A stretch of DNA of 64,000 bases from Chryseobacterium oranimense. Its GTDB lineage: Bacteria > Bacteroidota > Bacteroidia > Flavobacteriales > Weeksellaceae. This document shows, piece by piece, positions 33,916 to 45,372 of the stretch. The notes beneath the pieces are model-generated. The model did no database searches. It worked only from the letters and a program-made list of their open reading frames with translations, and had not been told where the DNA came from. Each line of letters starts with the position of its first letter. The first letter of the stretch is position 1. The stretch spans positions 496,001-560,000 of the forward strand of contig NZ_CP104203.1 in assembly GCF_025244725.1 (NCBI RefSeq), read 5' to 3'. A program made the translations under genes and the position numbers.

Positions 33916-34785
33916 CTAGTTTATTGTAAACTTTTTCGGTGACTTTCCAGTGATCTGCGTAAATTTTCTGTAAAAATACTCAAGTGTATTAAAACCGGAT
34001 TCAAAACATATGCTTTTAATCCCAATTTCAGGATTGCTTATGAGTAGCTGTTTGGCATGCTCTATTCTTAATTGGATAATATATTCTACCGGAGTACAGT
34101 TGTACGAATGCTTGAACTTTTTAAATAAATTTGCTTCGCTCATCCCTGCAATCACTGCGAGCTTTTTTATTGTAATGGGCTCTCTGTAATTTTTTTTGAT
34201 AAAGTAAACTACATCCTGAAGTCCATTCTGCATATTTTCCGACTTGTCAGAATGTAGCAGAATATGTTTGGCATTGGTCCGCATCAATTCATAAATAAGC
34301 TCTTTCAGGCTCAAGCTTAAAAGAAAATCTGAGGTGCCATGGATATTCACGTCTATTCTTCTGTTATAGAGGTTGGTAAGGCTTCTCCACAAAGATTCGT
34401 CTGAGCTTACAAACTTCTTCACAGTATTCTCTTTCATCATAATTCCAGTTCTGTCCCAGTCCGGATGCCAGTTTTCAATAACTTCAGAGAAAACACTGTC
34501 AATATATTCCTGTTCTATATTTAATACCAGGCATTTCGTAGGTTCTTTAAAGGCAGGATGAATATCAATACTCAATTCTTTATTGCAAGGCGGAATAAAT
34601 ACGCTTTTTTCATTAAACTCAAATGTTTCGTCTTCACTGCGGATTATCTTATTACCACTCAGCATAAGGGTAATAACAGGTTTTTCAAAAAAGAAAGGGA
34701 AACCTTGGCAAACTACATTCGTTTCAAATACATTCAATTCACCAAAAGGAATGCTGAACACAGTTCTTTCTTCGATCTTTTCCAT
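33916..34785 (-). CDS. AraC family transcriptional regulator
   Basis: 289-residue regulator, with a cupin-type N-terminal part (IRSEDETFEFNEKSVFIPPCNKEL) and a C-terminal AraC double HTH (about 190-289: TIKKLAVIAGMSEANLFKKFKHSYNCTPVEYIIQLRIEHAKQLL; IKSICFESGFNTLEYFYRKFTQITGKSPKKF, here quoted in parts). It is divergent from the aldehyde dehydrogenase/GMC operon with 102 bases between the starts; control of that operon is the obvious inference. The spacer has TGTCAT-type half sites around 34835-34856. Confidence 0.9.
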   Translation of the reverse strand: MEKIEERTVFSIPFGELNVFETNVVCQGFPFFFEKPVITLMLSGNKIIRSEDETFEFNEKSVFIPPCNKELSIDIHPAFKEPTKCLVLNIEQEYIDSVFSEVIENWHPDWDRTGIMMKENTVKKFVSSDESLWRSLTNLYNRRIDVNIHGTSDFLLSLSLKELIYELMRTNAKHILLHSDKSENMQNGLQDVVYFIKKNYREPITIKKLAVIAGMSEANLFKKFKHSYNCTPVEYIIQLRIEHAKQLLISNPEIGIKSICFESGFNTLEYFYRKFTQITGKSPKKFTIN

Positions 34786-34887
34786 AACAGGTAGAGTTTA
34801 GGTTAAAAAAAATAGAGAATAGATAAATGATTTATGTCATGTTATTGTCATTTTCGAGTAGTGTAAAATACAAAATAAATTAAAACA

Positions 34888-36294
34888 ATGGAAAATACAT
34901 CATTTGCAAGAGAAACCCGCATCTCAGATACTCCATTTTTATCCTTAAATCCTTCTACCTTAGAAGTAATTGGGGAAGTGGTGAATACCTCCCGCGAAGA
35001 GATTGATGCTAAAATTGAGAAAGCAAAAAAAGCCCAGAAACTCTGGTCAGCAAGACCTGATACAGAAAGAAAAGACATTTTATTAAAAGTGGCAGAAGCC
35101 TTACAGCTGCATTCAAAAGAGCTGGCAGAATGGATTACCAGAGAACAGGGAAAACCGCTCAGTGGGCCGGGAGCCAATTTTGAAATGCAGGCTTGTGTAG
35201 GCTGGACACAGGTTCCTGCATCACTTGATTTACCCGAAGAAATTGTCTTTGAAGATGATACCCGAAAAGATGTTTTATACAGAAACCCCATCGGAATTGT
35301 TGCCGCTATTGCCCCATGGAACTGGCCCCTGATGATTGCCATCTGGCAGATTATTCCGTCACTCAGAATGGGAAATGCGGTGATCATTAAACCCTCTGAA
35401 TATACAACGTTCTGCAGTCTGGAAATGATAAAAGTGATCAACAGTGTACTTCCTGAAGATATTTTGCAGGTCGTTACCGGAAGAGGCGAAGTCGGAGGCT
35501 ACCTTACAGCCCATCCCGAAATCGGAAAAGTTATGTTTACAGGCTCTATTGCCACAGGAAAAAAAGTTATTGAAGCTTCTGCTAAAAATATGGCGCGATT
35601 AACACTTGAATGTGGGGGTAACGATGCCGGCATTATTCTGCCAGGACTTGATATAGCCCAACATATTGAAAATCTTTTTTGGGGAGCTTTCTTAAATATG
35701 GGACAAACCTGTGCATGTTTAAAAAGACTATACGTTCATGAAAATGATTACGAAAAAATAACTCAGGCATTGACAGACTATTGTTCCAATATCCCAATGG
35801 GAAATGGTGCGGATGAAAGTAGTGTTTTAGGGCCGGTTCAGAATAAAATGCAGTACGACAAAATCCAGGATCTCATCAGCGATTCTGAAAATGTGGATGC
35901 AGAATTTATATTCACCGGTCAAAAACCTGATCTGGAAGGATATTTTATCCCATTAACCCTTATAGGAAATGTAGATAATGGAAACCGGATTGTGGATGAA
36001 GAGCAATTTGGGCCGGTACTGCCTGTTATTAAGTATAAAACTTTGGAAGAAGCCATCAGCAAAGCCAATGATTCGGAAACCGGGCTGGGGGCTTCTGTCT
36101 GGAGTAATGATCTTGATGAAGCACAAAAAGTGGCGGCACAATTGGAAGCAGGAACAGTCTGGATCAATCAGCATGGAGCCATTCATCCGTTTGTTCCGTT
36201 CGGAGGAGTAAAACAGTCCGGCTACGGAGTAGAATTCGGCATTGAAGGGCTGAAAGCTGTAACCGTTCCTAAAATAATCAGTATCAAAAAATAA
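34888..36294 (+). CDS. Aldehyde dehydrogenase family protein
   Basis: 468-residue NAD(P)-dependent aldehyde dehydrogenase, normal length. The NAD-binding and catalytic signatures are APWNWPL, KPSEYT, FTGSIATGK, LECGGND with Glu241 and GQTCACLKR with Cys275. It lies 17 bases before a GMC-type alcohol dehydrogenase/oxidase gene and divergent from an AraC regulator. The pair would oxidise an alcohol to the aldehyde (GMC enzyme) and then to the acid (this enzyme). The BetB-BetA choline route is one possibility, but the sequence is not specific enough to choose choline over another alcohol. Confidence 0.9.
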   Translation: MENTSFARETRISDTPFLSLNPSTLEVIGEVVNTSREEIDAKIEKAKKAQKLWSARPDTERKDILLKVAEALQLHSKELAEWITREQGKPLSGPGANFEMQACVGWTQVPASLDLPEEIVFEDDTRKDVLYRNPIGIVAAIAPWNWPLMIAIWQIIPSLRMGNAVIIKPSEYTTFCSLEMIKVINSVLPEDILQVVTGRGEVGGYLTAHPEIGKVMFTGSIATGKKVIEASAKNMARLTLECGGNDAGIILPGLDIAQHIENLFWGAFLNMGQTCACLKRLYVHENDYEKITQALTDYCSNIPMGNGADESSVLGPVQNKMQYDKIQDLISDSENVDAEFIFTGQKPDLEGYFIPLTLIGNVDNGNRIVDEEQFGPVLPVIKYKTLEEAISKANDSETGLGASVWSNDLDEAQKVAAQLEAGTVWINQHGAIHPFVPFGGVKQSGYGVEFGIEGLKAVTVPKIISIKK

Positions 36295-36311
36295 AAACAA
36301 ATTGAAAACAG

Positions 36312-37862
36312 ATGAAATATGATTTTATAGTTGTCGGATCAGGTTCGGCAGGGGCTGTTATAGCCAACAGATTAAGTGAAAATGAAAACATCAATGTACT
36401 TCTGCTGGAAGCAGGACCGGATGATAAAGTGGCGGAAGTGCAGGAACAGGCTGGCTGGCCCGCTGTATGGAATACTGAAAGAGACTGGGCCTATCATACC
36501 GTTGCCCAGGAAAGCGCAGGAGGAAATACCCGGTACTGGCCTCGTGGTAAAACACTGGGTGGTTCAAGTTCTATCAATGGAATGATTTATATCAGAGGAC
36601 ATCAGCAGGATTATGACAGCTGGGCTTATAAAGGATGTGTAGGCTGGGACTGGGAGAGTGTTTTACCTTACTTTAAAAAATCCGAAACCCATGAAGATGG
36701 AGGAGATAGTACCCACGGAGGAGAAGGGCCGCTTTTTGTAAGTCGCATCAAACACCCGAATACCATTTCAATTAGTGCTATTCAAGCCTGTAAAGAACTG
36801 GGCTATCCTTTGACAAATGACTTTAATAAAGAAATATGGGGAGCAGGGCTTAACCATCTAAGTGTAGGAAAAGACGGTAAAAGATGCTCAACTGCAAAAG
36901 CATTTTTAGATCCCGTGAAATCCCGTACCAATTTACATATTCAAACGGATGCTTTAGCACAGAAACTTATTTTTGATGGAGATCATTGCATTGGTGTTCA
37001 GTATTTAAAAAACGGTGAGATAGTGGAAGCAAGGGCAGAAAAAGAAGTTATTGTATCCTGCGGAACCATAGAATCGGCCAAACTTCTGATGGTTTCAGGA
37101 ATCGGGGATAAAAAAGAACTGGAATCGGTAGGGATTCCGGTAATAAAAGATTTGAAAGGGGTGGGGAAAAACCTTCAGGACCATTTACTGACAAGTGTTA
37201 TTTTTAAAGCTAAAAAAGAAATTCCTGCTCCACAGGCCAATCTGCTGGAAGCCCAGTTATTCTGGAAAAGCAAGGAAGAAATGATTTATCCCGATCTGCA
37301 GCCTTTGTTCATGGGAATTCCTTATTACAGCCCGGGATTCACGGGGCCGGAAAATGCCTTTACATTCTGTGCAGGATTTATCAGACCTGCAAGTAAAGGA
37401 TATATTAAACTGACCTCTTCCGATCCTGCAGCACCATTGGAAATCAATCCAATGTACCTTTCCGAGGAATCTGACCTTGAAGCTCTTTACCAATGTGTCG
37501 AGATATGTCGTGAAATGGGCAGAACAGAAGCAATGAAAGAATGGAATGACGGTGAAATTTATCCGGGCGAAGGAAAAACAAAAGAGGAAGTAATCGATTA
37601 TATCAAGAAATCATGTTCTACCTATCATCACATGACAGGAACCTGCAAAATGGGAACAGACAGTTATTCTGTAGTTGATCCTAGACTGAAGGTATATGGT
37701 ATAAAAGGATTGAGGGTGGCAGATGCTTCTATTATGCCGGACGTTGTTTCAGGAAATACCAATGCACCTACCATCATGATTGGAGAAAAGGCAGCTGATA
37801 TGATCAAAGAGGATCATCATCTGAAAGTAGAAGGTTCATCAGAGAAATTGTCGTTTGTTTAG
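36312..37862 (+). CDS. GMC family FAD-dependent alcohol dehydrogenase (choline dehydrogenase-like)
   Basis: 516 residues. FAD-binding GSGSAG (9-14), LLLEAGP, the GMC signature 1 GGSSSINGMIYIRGH (about 85-99), signature 2 near CGTIESAKLLMVSGIG, and the catalytic-histidine region YHHMTGTCKMG with the ending NTNAPTIMIGEKAADMI are all present, as in BetA and related alcohol dehydrogenases. No signal peptide. It follows the aldehyde dehydrogenase by 17 bases (operon). Substrate unproven; the partner enzyme makes a two-step alcohol-to-acid conversion likely. Confidence 0.9.
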   Translation: MKYDFIVVGSGSAGAVIANRLSENENINVLLLEAGPDDKVAEVQEQAGWPAVWNTERDWAYHTVAQESAGGNTRYWPRGKTLGGSSSINGMIYIRGHQQDYDSWAYKGCVGWDWESVLPYFKKSETHEDGGDSTHGGEGPLFVSRIKHPNTISISAIQACKELGYPLTNDFNKEIWGAGLNHLSVGKDGKRCSTAKAFLDPVKSRTNLHIQTDALAQKLIFDGDHCIGVQYLKNGEIVEARAEKEVIVSCGTIESAKLLMVSGIGDKKELESVGIPVIKDLKGVGKNLQDHLLTSVIFKAKKEIPAPQANLLEAQLFWKSKEEMIYPDLQPLFMGIPYYSPGFTGPENAFTFCAGFIRPASKGYIKLTSSDPAAPLEINPMYLSEESDLEALYQCVEICREMGRTEAMKEWNDGEIYPGEGKTKEEVIDYIKKSCSTYHHMTGTCKMGTDSYSVVDPRLKVYGIKGLRVADASIMPDVVSGNTNAPTIMIGEKAADMIKEDHHLKVEGSSEKLSFV

Positions 37863-37981
37863 ATAAGAATTTAAAACTTAAAAAGCTGTCTCATCAACTG
37901 CGAAATACTTCTGTACGAAATTTTTAAAAATAATTAAAGATAAAATTTAGATAGGACTTACCTTTGTTTAAAATAAAATTC

Positions 37982-38404
37982 ATGACCCCGGAAAAAAAGA
38001 AACTCATTACAGACAGCTTTGGCCGCTCCGAAACATTGAAATTCTATAACGCCGAACTCCTGGAAGTAGATACCGATTTCGTTTCCATCAAAATTCCGAA
38101 AATGGAAATGATGACCCGGAAAGCGGGAATGTTCAATGGTGCGATGATCGCTTCCCTGGTAGATGTTTCTTCCGGCTATGCTTCGGTAAGCCACTACAAA
38201 GACGACTGCTATGTAGTGACAGTGGAACTTAAGGTCAATTACCTTCGTCCTGCCCTGGGAGATGCTCTGATATCGCGGTCTTACGTTATAAAAGGAGGTG
38301 CAAAAATTATTGTGGTAAGAACTGAGATCTATGTGCTGGACGAAAATACGGGCTCTGAAAGTCATGTAGCCACTTCACTGGTAACTATGATGAGGATCAA
38401 ATAA
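37982..38404 (+). CDS. PaaI-like hotdog thioesterase
   Basis: 140 residues from the ATG at 37982; the frame extends six codons upstream to a TTG, without support. The hotdog-fold signature GMFNGAMIASLVDVSSGYASV (about residues 49-69; here the usual HGG is NGA) and VTVELKVNYLRPALGDALI (about 80-98) place it in the PaaI/YdiI acyl-CoA thioesterase family. The substitution in the HGG site may alter activity. A -7 box TACCTTTG at 37959-37966 precedes it closely. Single gene. Confidence 0.82.
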   Translation: MTPEKKKLITDSFGRSETLKFYNAELLEVDTDFVSIKIPKMEMMTRKAGMFNGAMIASLVDVSSGYASVSHYKDDCYVVTVELKVNYLRPALGDALISRSYVIKGGAKIIVVRTEIYVLDENTGSESHVATSLVTMMRIK

Positions 38405-38514
38405 ATAGAACTTCAGGAACTAAAATATCCCTGAATAAAGGAGTTTACAGGAATTTTCAGACATAAATGGAACAGGATTTGCAAAGTTAAAACCATAACA
38501 TTAAAAAATATAAT

Positions 38515-38859
38515 ATGAACTTAATTATCAGGCTGCTGATTACAGCAATTGTTGCTTACCTTTTAACTAAGGTGCTTCCGGGTGTACATTTCGAAGGATT
38601 TTCTTCGGCGATTATTTTTGCCATCGTTCTCGGGGTATTAAATATTTTTGTGAAACCTATTCTGGGGCTTTTAGGATTGCCATTAACCATCATTACTTTA
38701 GGTTTATTTGCCTTGGTAATCAATGCATTGATTATTCTGATTGCAGATTATTTTATAGACAGCATGGTTGTCGACGGTTTCTGGTGGGCGCTGATCTTTA
38801 GTGTACTGCTGTCCTTCGTGACTTCGCTGGCCAACTCCATGTTTTCTGATGGAGATTAA
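38515..38859 (+). CDS. Small membrane protein of the phage-holin-4 family (DUF360-like)
   Basis: 114 residues with four hydrophobic segments, beginning at the start (LIIRLLITAIVAYLLTKVLPGV). The block FAIVLGVLNIFVKPILGLLGLPLTIITLG (about 37-65) is the Phage_holin_4_2 signature. Despite the name, these are ordinary chromosomal membrane proteins of unknown role in most bacteria, and there are no phage genes around. A terminator follows at once. Confidence 0.85.
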   Translation: MNLIIRLLITAIVAYLLTKVLPGVHFEGFSSAIIFAIVLGVLNIFVKPILGLLGLPLTIITLGLFALVINALIILIADYFIDSMVVDGFWWALIFSVLLSFVTSLANSMFSDGD

Positions 38860-38883
38860 CGGATCAGAAATAAAATTTATATC

Positions 38884-38913
38884 AGTCTGCTGTTTTTACG
38901 GCAGACTTTTTTA
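38884..38913 (+). terminator. Terminator after the small membrane-protein gene
   Basis: AGTCTGC (38884-38890) pairs with GCAGACT (38901-38907), followed by six T. Confidence 0.85.
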
Positions 38914-39046
38914 ATTCAAAACTTAAATGTTAATTTTTTCGCTCCTTTTTATTTTAAATATTAACTTTGGCAATCTTTGAATTAAACAAAATAGGAAATG
39001 TGAAATCTGCAAGAATTCATATTTCCGTAAAAAAGAATATCAACAT

Positions 39047-41041
39047 ATGAAACTTAAGTACAGTCTGCTGGCTCTGGCAGCTCCGCTTTTAATGAATGCA
39101 CAACAGTTAATGACGCCTGAAATCCTTTGGACCTTGAAAAAAGTCGGAGTACAGGCAGTTTCACCGGATCAGTCTTCATTGATCTATAAAGTGGGACAGG
39201 TAGATCTGAAAACAGAGAAAACAAAAAATGAGAACTATTTTCTAAATGTTCTTAATAACCAGTCTTCCAAAATAGATTTTGGCAAAAAAGCTCTTATTCA
39301 GTGGGATAAGAATGGAATCTATGCTCAGGAAGGAGATAAAATATTTCTTTCAAAAGATAACGGAAAAACCTGGTCTGAATTTTATACCATTGGAGAAGTG
39401 GACAATATCGTCATCTCTCCTGACGGGAAAAAAATAGCGTTCAGCAAGCAGGTTCTTGTAGAGAAATTGATGGGGAAAGACAAATACAGCGATACCCCTA
39501 AAACCACGGCTCAGGTATATACGGACCTGAACCACAGACACTGGGATTATTTCAATGAAGGAAAATACAACCACGTATTTGTAGTCAATACCACGGACAA
39601 GGCAGAATCTGCAAAAGATCTTCTGGAAGGTAAAACATGGGATTCCCCGCAAAGACCTTTCGGTGGGGCGGAGGATTTTATCTGGAGCCCGGATTCTTCA
39701 CAGCTTTTATATGTTACCAAACCTAAAAGCGGAAAAGAATATTCTACAAGCACCAATACGGATATTTTTGCTTACGACATGGCTTCAGGAACAACAAAAA
39801 ACCTGACAGAATCCAATAAAGGATATGATGTGAATCCAAAATTCAGCCCGGACGGAAAATCTCTGATCTGGCAGAGTATGGCCAGAGACGGATATGAAGC
39901 AGATAAAAATGATGTGAAAATCATGGACTGGAAGTCTGGAAAAACAACGAACCTTACCGCCGGATGGGACGAAAGCGTTTCCGGAGACGTATTCTGGAGC
40001 GGAGATTCCAAATCGATCTATTTCACAGCAGCATTCAGAGGAACAAAACAGCTTTTCTCTTTAGATCCTAAAACATCGAAAGTACAGCAGATCACAAAAG
40101 GGGATTTTGATGTCAACGAAATTTTCACCGACAATAAATCTTCACTTTTAGTAGGAAGAACAGATATTAACCATGCAACGGAATTATTCTCTGTCAACCT
40201 GAAAAACGGTGAAATGAAACAGGTAACCGAAGCCAATAAAGATACTTATGCCAAGCTGGCACAAGGTAAATCCGAACTGAAAATGGTAAAAACAACGGAT
40301 GGTAAAGAAATGGGCGTATGGTTCCATTATCCGCCAAACTTTGATCCTAATAAAAAATATCCTACACTGATATACTGTCAGGGAGGGCCTCAATCTGCAC
40401 TGACCCAATATTTCAGTACAAGATGGAACTTCGCGCTGATGGCAGCCAACGGATATATCATCGTTGCTCCAAACAGAAGAGGAATGCCCGGATGGGGAAC
40501 AAAATGGAACGAAGACATTTCCAAAGACTGGGGCGGCCAGCCGATGAGAGATTATCTGGCAGCAACAGATTACGCAAAAACATTACCATACGTGGATGGT
40601 GAAAGGGTAGCAGCAGTAGGGGCAAGCTACGGAGGATACAGTGTATTTATGTTAGCCGGAATCCATGAAAACAGGTTCAAAACATTCATCGCTCACGATG
40701 GATTATTCGATATGAAATCCTGGTATCTTACTACAGAAGAGCTTTGGTTTGCCAACTGGGATCTTGGTTCGCCATGGGAAAAACCGCTTCCTAAAGCTTA
40801 CACAGAATTCAACCCAAGCAATTTTGTTGAAAAATGGAACAAGCCTATCATGATTGTTCAGGGTGGCATCGATTTCCGTGTACCTTACGAGCAGGGACAG
40901 GAAGCATTCCAGGCAGCAAAATTAAGAGGACTGAAATCTAAACTGGTTTATTTCCCGAACGAAAACCACTGGGTACTTCATCCACAAAACGGACTGGTTT
41001 GGCAGAGGGAATTCTTCGACTGGCTGAAGGAAACTTTATAA
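39047..41041 (+). CDS. S9 family peptidase (prolyl oligopeptidase / DPP5-like), exported
   Basis: 664 residues. Signal peptide MKLKYSLLALAAPLLMNAQQ. The N-terminal half is a beta-propeller with TolB/WD-like repeats (VISPDGKKIAFSK, FIWSPDSSQLLYV, KFSPDGKSLIWQS, VFWSGDSKSIYFT). The C-terminal alpha/beta hydrolase domain has the triad Ser527 in GASYGGY, Asp609 in GGIDFRVP and His641 in NENHWVL. This is the layout of periplasmic dipeptidyl-peptidase 5-type enzymes, which remove dipeptides from peptide nutrients. A single gene with a -7-like TAACTTTG at 38962-38969 and a strong terminator after it. Confidence 0.92.
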   Translation: MKLKYSLLALAAPLLMNAQQLMTPEILWTLKKVGVQAVSPDQSSLIYKVGQVDLKTEKTKNENYFLNVLNNQSSKIDFGKKALIQWDKNGIYAQEGDKIFLSKDNGKTWSEFYTIGEVDNIVISPDGKKIAFSKQVLVEKLMGKDKYSDTPKTTAQVYTDLNHRHWDYFNEGKYNHVFVVNTTDKAESAKDLLEGKTWDSPQRPFGGAEDFIWSPDSSQLLYVTKPKSGKEYSTSTNTDIFAYDMASGTTKNLTESNKGYDVNPKFSPDGKSLIWQSMARDGYEADKNDVKIMDWKSGKTTNLTAGWDESVSGDVFWSGDSKSIYFTAAFRGTKQLFSLDPKTSKVQQITKGDFDVNEIFTDNKSSLLVGRTDINHATELFSVNLKNGEMKQVTEANKDTYAKLAQGKSELKMVKTTDGKEMGVWFHYPPNFDPNKKYPTLIYCQGGPQSALTQYFSTRWNFALMAANGYIIVAPNRRGMPGWGTKWNEDISKDWGGQPMRDYLAATDYAKTLPYVDGERVAAVGASYGGYSVFMLAGIHENRFKTFIAHDGLFDMKSWYLTTEELWFANWDLGSPWEKPLPKAYTEFNPSNFVEKWNKPIMIVQGGIDFRVPYEQGQEAFQAAKLRGLKSKLVYFPNENHWVLHPQNGLVWQREFFDWLKETL

Positions 41042-41110
41042 TAAATTGAAAAGTGAATAATTAGAAATGAATTGTTTTTCCTGATAATTATTCCTCAAAA
41101 TATTGATAGG

Positions 41111-41133
41111 AGCGGGCTTTAGCCCGCTTTTTG
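41111..41133 (+). terminator. Terminator of the S9 peptidase gene
   Basis: AGCGGGCT (41111-41118) and AGCCCGCT (41121-41128) form a perfect GC-rich stem with a TT loop followed by TTTTTG. A shorter GGCTTTAGCC echo occurs at 41151-41160. Confidence 0.85.
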
Positions 41134-41179
41134 TTTTCAACAGGAAAGAAGGCTTTAGCCGAATTTTATATATTTGAAT

Positions 41180-41671
41180 ATGCAAAACAGAATTTCCTCG
41201 TTTCCTCCACTCATTGATTCTCAGTCTGGAATTTTAATTCTGGGCTCTATTCCCGGAGTTAAATCCTTGGAAAAGCAACAGTATTATGCCCATCCGCAAA
41301 ATAAATTCTGGACCATTATTTTTCACCTGTTCAAAGAAGAGTTTACAGAAGATTATGCAGAAAGAAAAAAGGTTTTAAAAAAACATCATATAGCAGTCTG
41401 GGATGTGATTGATTCCTGTGAGAGAAAAGGAAGTCTGGATTCTGAAATCAAAAATGAAGAAGCCAACCGAATTGCTGAGCTTTTAGATGAACATCCCAAC
41501 ATCAAAGCTATTTTCTGTAATGGAGGAAAATCATACAAAAATCTTCAGAAGCTTTTAGGAAAAAACTATAAACTTCCAATATTTCAACTACCTTCCACAA
41601 GCCCGCTCCATACTGTTTCCTTTGATAGAAAATTGGAAGAATGGAAGAAGATTTTAGAGTTTTTGAAATAA
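41180..41671 (+). CDS. DNA-deoxyinosine (hypoxanthine-DNA) glycosylase, UDG superfamily
   Basis: 163 residues from the ATG at 41180 (a TTG two codons upstream is not needed). The motif LGSIPGVKSLEKQQYYAHPQNKFW (in parts: GSIPG 24-28, YYAHPQNKFW about 37-46) and the C-terminal LPSTSPLHTV are those of the family that cuts hypoxanthine or uracil from DNA in base-excision repair. A TATATTTG -7 box ends only 4 bases before the start codon, so the message may be nearly leaderless if that box is used. A perfect-TIR repeat element begins 8 bases after the stop. Confidence 0.85.
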   Translation: MQNRISSFPPLIDSQSGILILGSIPGVKSLEKQQYYAHPQNKFWTIIFHLFKEEFTEDYAERKKVLKKHHIAVWDVIDSCERKGSLDSEIKNEEANRIAELLDEHPNIKAIFCNGGKSYKNLQKLLGKNYKLPIFQLPSTSPLHTVSFDRKLEEWKKILEFLK

Positions 41672-41678
41672 ACTTTTG

Positions 41679-41824
41679 TTCTCGCAGATTGAGCAGATTG
41701 AGCAGATGTTTGCGCATATGACAGAGCTTATTAATACATTTCTGTAGTGTAAAAAGATTCATTCGGAGCTCAAAACAAAAAATGATATCAAAAAAATCTG
41801 CTCAATCTGCTCAATCTGCGAGAA
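41679..41824. mobile_element. MITE-like element with perfect 29-bp terminal inverted repeats
   Basis: Left arm 41679-41707 and right arm 41796-41824 are exact reverse complements over 29 bases; the outer end is TTCTCGCAGATTGAGC and the arms consist of repeated 9-base CAGATTGAG units. The 88-base interior is AT-rich and non-coding. The element fills almost the whole gap between two convergent genes (stops at 41671 and 41830). Related but weaker copies are at 2552-2723 and 20221-20346. It could be a non-autonomous mobile element, a two-way terminator, or both. No transposase or target duplication is visible. Confidence 0.8.
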
Positions 41825-41829
41825 TTATA

Positions 41830-42854
41830 TTAATCATCTTTCAAATATTTTCTTAAACCTCTTAGCAGTTCCAGCTGATTTCTGGTCCTGTCCAGATTGT
41901 GTTCAGGATATTTTATAGAGTAATAAGTGCTTCCATTCAGGTAATCAGTCAGAAAACGGACGGCCTGAATATAAATGACAACCTGCGCCGCGTAATCCAG
42001 GTTTTCAAGCTCTTCAAAAGTTAGTTTCTCTTTCAAATACAGTAAAAATCCGTCTTTTACAGTTCTGTAAATCTGGGAATTAAAATTATCGGCTGCATTT
42101 CCATCATCTTCATCCAGCGTATTGGTATAAGATCTGGCCATATCGCCGAAGTCATACAGAATGGTAGAAACCGTTACCGTATCGAGGTCAATAACAGCCA
42201 GGGGACTTGAATTCTTATCAAAAAGTATATTTCTTACATTAGGATCTCCGTGGATGATTCTTTTGGGAAGAAGGCCTTCTTTTTCCATTTCCATCCACTT
42301 TTGCGGAAGAAAAAGAAGCTCATTCGTTAATTCAATTTCTGGTTCCGCATTGCTCAGCAGATCTGCATTTGCATTCTGTAAAGAAATTTGATAATCTGAA
42401 ATCCTTTTCTCAAAATTAATAAAATCAGGAATAGGGATTTTTATATCAGGCAGTTCTGAAGGATTAACGGTATTTAAAAAGCTTCCGACAGCCTTTGCAG
42501 ATTCATAAGCAGTTTCTATATCGGGAATTTTAAAAAATGTCTTCGTATCTTCAATGAAACTGAGCATTCTCCACGACTCTCCCTCATCATCCTTCATCAT
42601 CAGATTGCCGGATAGAGTTTCCTTCAGTTTTACCAGCTGCAGAGGATAATTTCCGCTTTCCAGCATTGTATTGATCAGCAGGTGGTTACCGGTGATAATT
42701 TCGGGAAAATGAAAAACCTGTCTGTTGATTTTCTGAAGGATAAATTTTTCCTCAGAATCATGATTTTCCACCAAATAGGTTGTATTGATCAGTCCATTGG
42801 TAATAGGAGTAATCGTACAGTTTTCAGTTCCGGTGAATCCGGTCACGATTTGTT

Positions 42855-42864
<10 letters not shown>
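41830..42864 (-). CDS. APH-type sugar kinase (N-acetylhexosamine 1-kinase-like)
   Basis: 344-residue kinase of the aminoglycoside-phosphotransferase fold. Nucleotide-binding lobe: TTYLVENHDSEEKFILQKIN. Catalytic loop: IIHGDPNVRNILFD with the base Asp; metal motif: AVIDLDTV. This type includes NahK, which makes N-acetylhexosamine 1-phosphate. The start overlaps the nucleotidyltransferase stop by 10 bases; together with the upstream GH109 enzyme this points to a kinase for released GalNAc or GlcNAc rather than drug resistance. Substrate inferred from context. Confidence 0.8.
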
Positions 42865-45159
<2,295 letters not shown>

Positions 45160-45262
45160 CTAAATATATTAAAAAGTTGTGAGGTAGAGAGTATGGAGGC
45201 GGGATGATGGGGTTTAGATAATAGGATTTTGAGATTAGGGTTGCGTGGGTATGGGAAAATAA

Positions 45263-45296
45263 AAAACAGCTGCCTCGACAGGAAGACAGCTGTTTT
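45263..45296 (-). terminator. Terminator downstream of AIM24 gene
   Basis: AAAACAGCTG (45263-45272) and CAGCTGTTTT (45287-45296) pair perfectly over a 14-base loop; on the minus strand a T-run follows. It separates the AIM24 gene from the GH109 operon. Confidence 0.8.
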
Positions 45297-45372
45297 ACAA
45301 TTATTTATCAAATAGAGTGAGTAAGGGTGCAGCTTCAGGCTTTCCGTTTACAATTTCAAGCCTTTGAACAAT

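Noticed and set aside
34848..35441. 197-codon frame on the minus strand inside the aldehyde dehydrogenase gene
   Set aside because: Antisense shadow of a clearly conserved gene; no homology recognised.
36312..37862. Calling the GMC/ALDH pair betA/betB
   Set aside because: Family motifs alone do not separate choline dehydrogenase from other GMC alcohol dehydrogenases, and the regulator is AraC-type rather than BetI.
38515..38859. Phage remnant suggested by the holin-type family name
   Set aside because: No other phage genes; this family is widespread on chromosomes.
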